Origin: Rhodoferax sp. | GTDB lineage: Bacteria > Pseudomonadota > Gammaproteobacteria > Burkholderiales > Burkholderiaceae_C | Reading direction: 5' to 3' | DNA: 6,368 nucleotides | NCBI GenBank assembly: GCA_026785765.1 | Contig: JAJAZK010000580.1 | Location: forward strand, 1 to 6,368 | Part shown: in pieces, positions 5,853-6,368 of the stretch | Layout of the letters: every line of letters starts with the position of its first letter | Numbering within the stretch: position 1 is the first letter of the stretch | Made by a program: the position numbers and the translations under genes | Notes under the pieces: model-generated | Seen by the model: only the letters and a program-made list of their open reading frames with translations | Told to the model about the DNA's origin: nothing | Database searches by the model: none

Positions 5853-6368
5853 ATGAATAGATTACTCTACGCTACAGCTTGCGCCCTTATTGTGCTGCTG
5901 TCCGGAGCGACAGTCGCTCAGGCGCAGACTGCGCCCGCACCAGAACCAGCGCAAGGCAACTCGGCCTTGAACGCGGAACTGTTCTACCAGCTGCTGCTCG
6001 GTGAAGTGAATGCCCAGGGCGGCGAGCAGGGGGTCGGCTACCAGCTAATCCTGGACGCGGCACGCAAGACCGGTGATGCGCGGCTGTTCCGGCGCGCCAC
6101 CGAAATCGCGCTTCAGGGGCGGTCCGGCGAATCGGCATTACAAGCGGCGCGTGCCTGGCGCCAAGCGCTTCCCGCCTCGCGGGAAGCAAATCGCTACGTG
6201 TTACAGATCCTGATCGGACTGAATCGACTGGCTGAGGTCGCAGAGCCGCTCAAGCGCGAACTGTCTCCATCAACCGGCGCCGAACTGCTGCAAGCCATTG
6301 GCAATTTGCCCCGTCTGTTCGCGCGCGCCAGCGACAAAAAACAGGCCATGGGCGTGGTGGAACAGGCC
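5853..6368 (+). CDS. Exported tetratricopeptide-repeat-like protein, N-terminal part (3' end outside window)
   Basis: The frame starts at ATG 5853 and is open through the right edge, giving the first 172 residues. Residues 1-24 form a Sec signal peptide: basic MNR, a hydrophobic core (ALIVLLSGA) and an AQA cleavage site before QT, with no lipobox cysteine at the cut. A short Ala/Pro-rich linker follows. From about residue 38 the chain is a run of amphipathic helices in pairs (NAELFYQLLLGEV, then RLFRRATEIALQ, then ALQAARAWRQALP, then NRYVLQILIGLNR), a TPR-like helical solenoid. Proteins of this kind lie beside mutM and upstream of lolB in many betaproteobacteria, from my recollection of the family, so a periplasmic scaffolding role is likely; the partner is unknown. 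The start is supported by the signal peptide rather than by a ribosome binding site, which is absent. An in-frame TTG at 5835 is a less likely alternative. Confidence 0.85.
   Translation, partial: MNRLLYATACALIVLLSGATVAQAQTAPAPEPAQGNSALNAELFYQLLLGEVNAQGGEQGVGYQLILDAARKTGDARLFRRATEIALQGRSGESALQAARAWRQALPASREANRYVLQILIGLNRLAEVAEPLKRELSPSTGAELLQAIGNLPRLFARASDKKQAMGVVEQA

Noticed and set aside
1..6368. Mobile element, CRISPR array, tRNA/rRNA or integration site
   Set aside because: No tandem spaced repeats, terminal inverted repeats, transposase or integrase motifs, or RNA gene signatures were seen. Gaps between genes are at most 53 bases.

Overview
The window looks like an ordinary chromosomal stretch from a GC-rich betaproteobacterium, most likely of order Burkholderiales and close to the Comamonadaceae. 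This is inferred from protein sequence style (for example the MutM N-terminus and the LTH form of the MutY recognition loop) and from the gene neighbourhood, not from a database search. It is densely coding: six protein genes, two cut by the window edges, with no intergenic gap longer than 53 bases. I see no RNA gene, insertion sequence, CRISPR array, prophage or transposon trace.

Layout. On the + strand come the C-terminal part of recN (DNA repair ATPase, 1-1002) and, 19 bases later, rapZ (nucleotide- and RNA-binding adaptor, 1022-1942). rapZ runs tail-to-tail into mutY, and their last 10 bases overlap. On the - strand, read right to left, come mutM (8-oxoguanine glycosylase, 5799-4984), a large dynamin-like GTPase (4936-2981) and mutY (adenine glycosylase, 2970-1933), in tight succession. 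Beyond mutM, a 53-bp divergent gap leads to a + strand gene for an exported TPR-type protein that runs off the right edge (5853-6368).

How the genes relate. MutM and MutY are the two glycosylases of the GO system: MutM removes 8-oxoguanine opposite C, and MutY removes A misinserted opposite 8-oxoguanine. RecN belongs to recombinational double-strand break repair. The surprising member is the intact dynamin-family GTPase between mutM and mutY, probably at least partly co-transcribed with both. It may also have its own promoter: an extended -10 element and an inverted repeat overlap the mutM stop codon. Whether it takes part in genome maintenance or is only a positional neighbour cannot be told from sequence. 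It is the best lead in the window, but it belongs to a known superfamily. I do not see a clearly novel multi-gene system.
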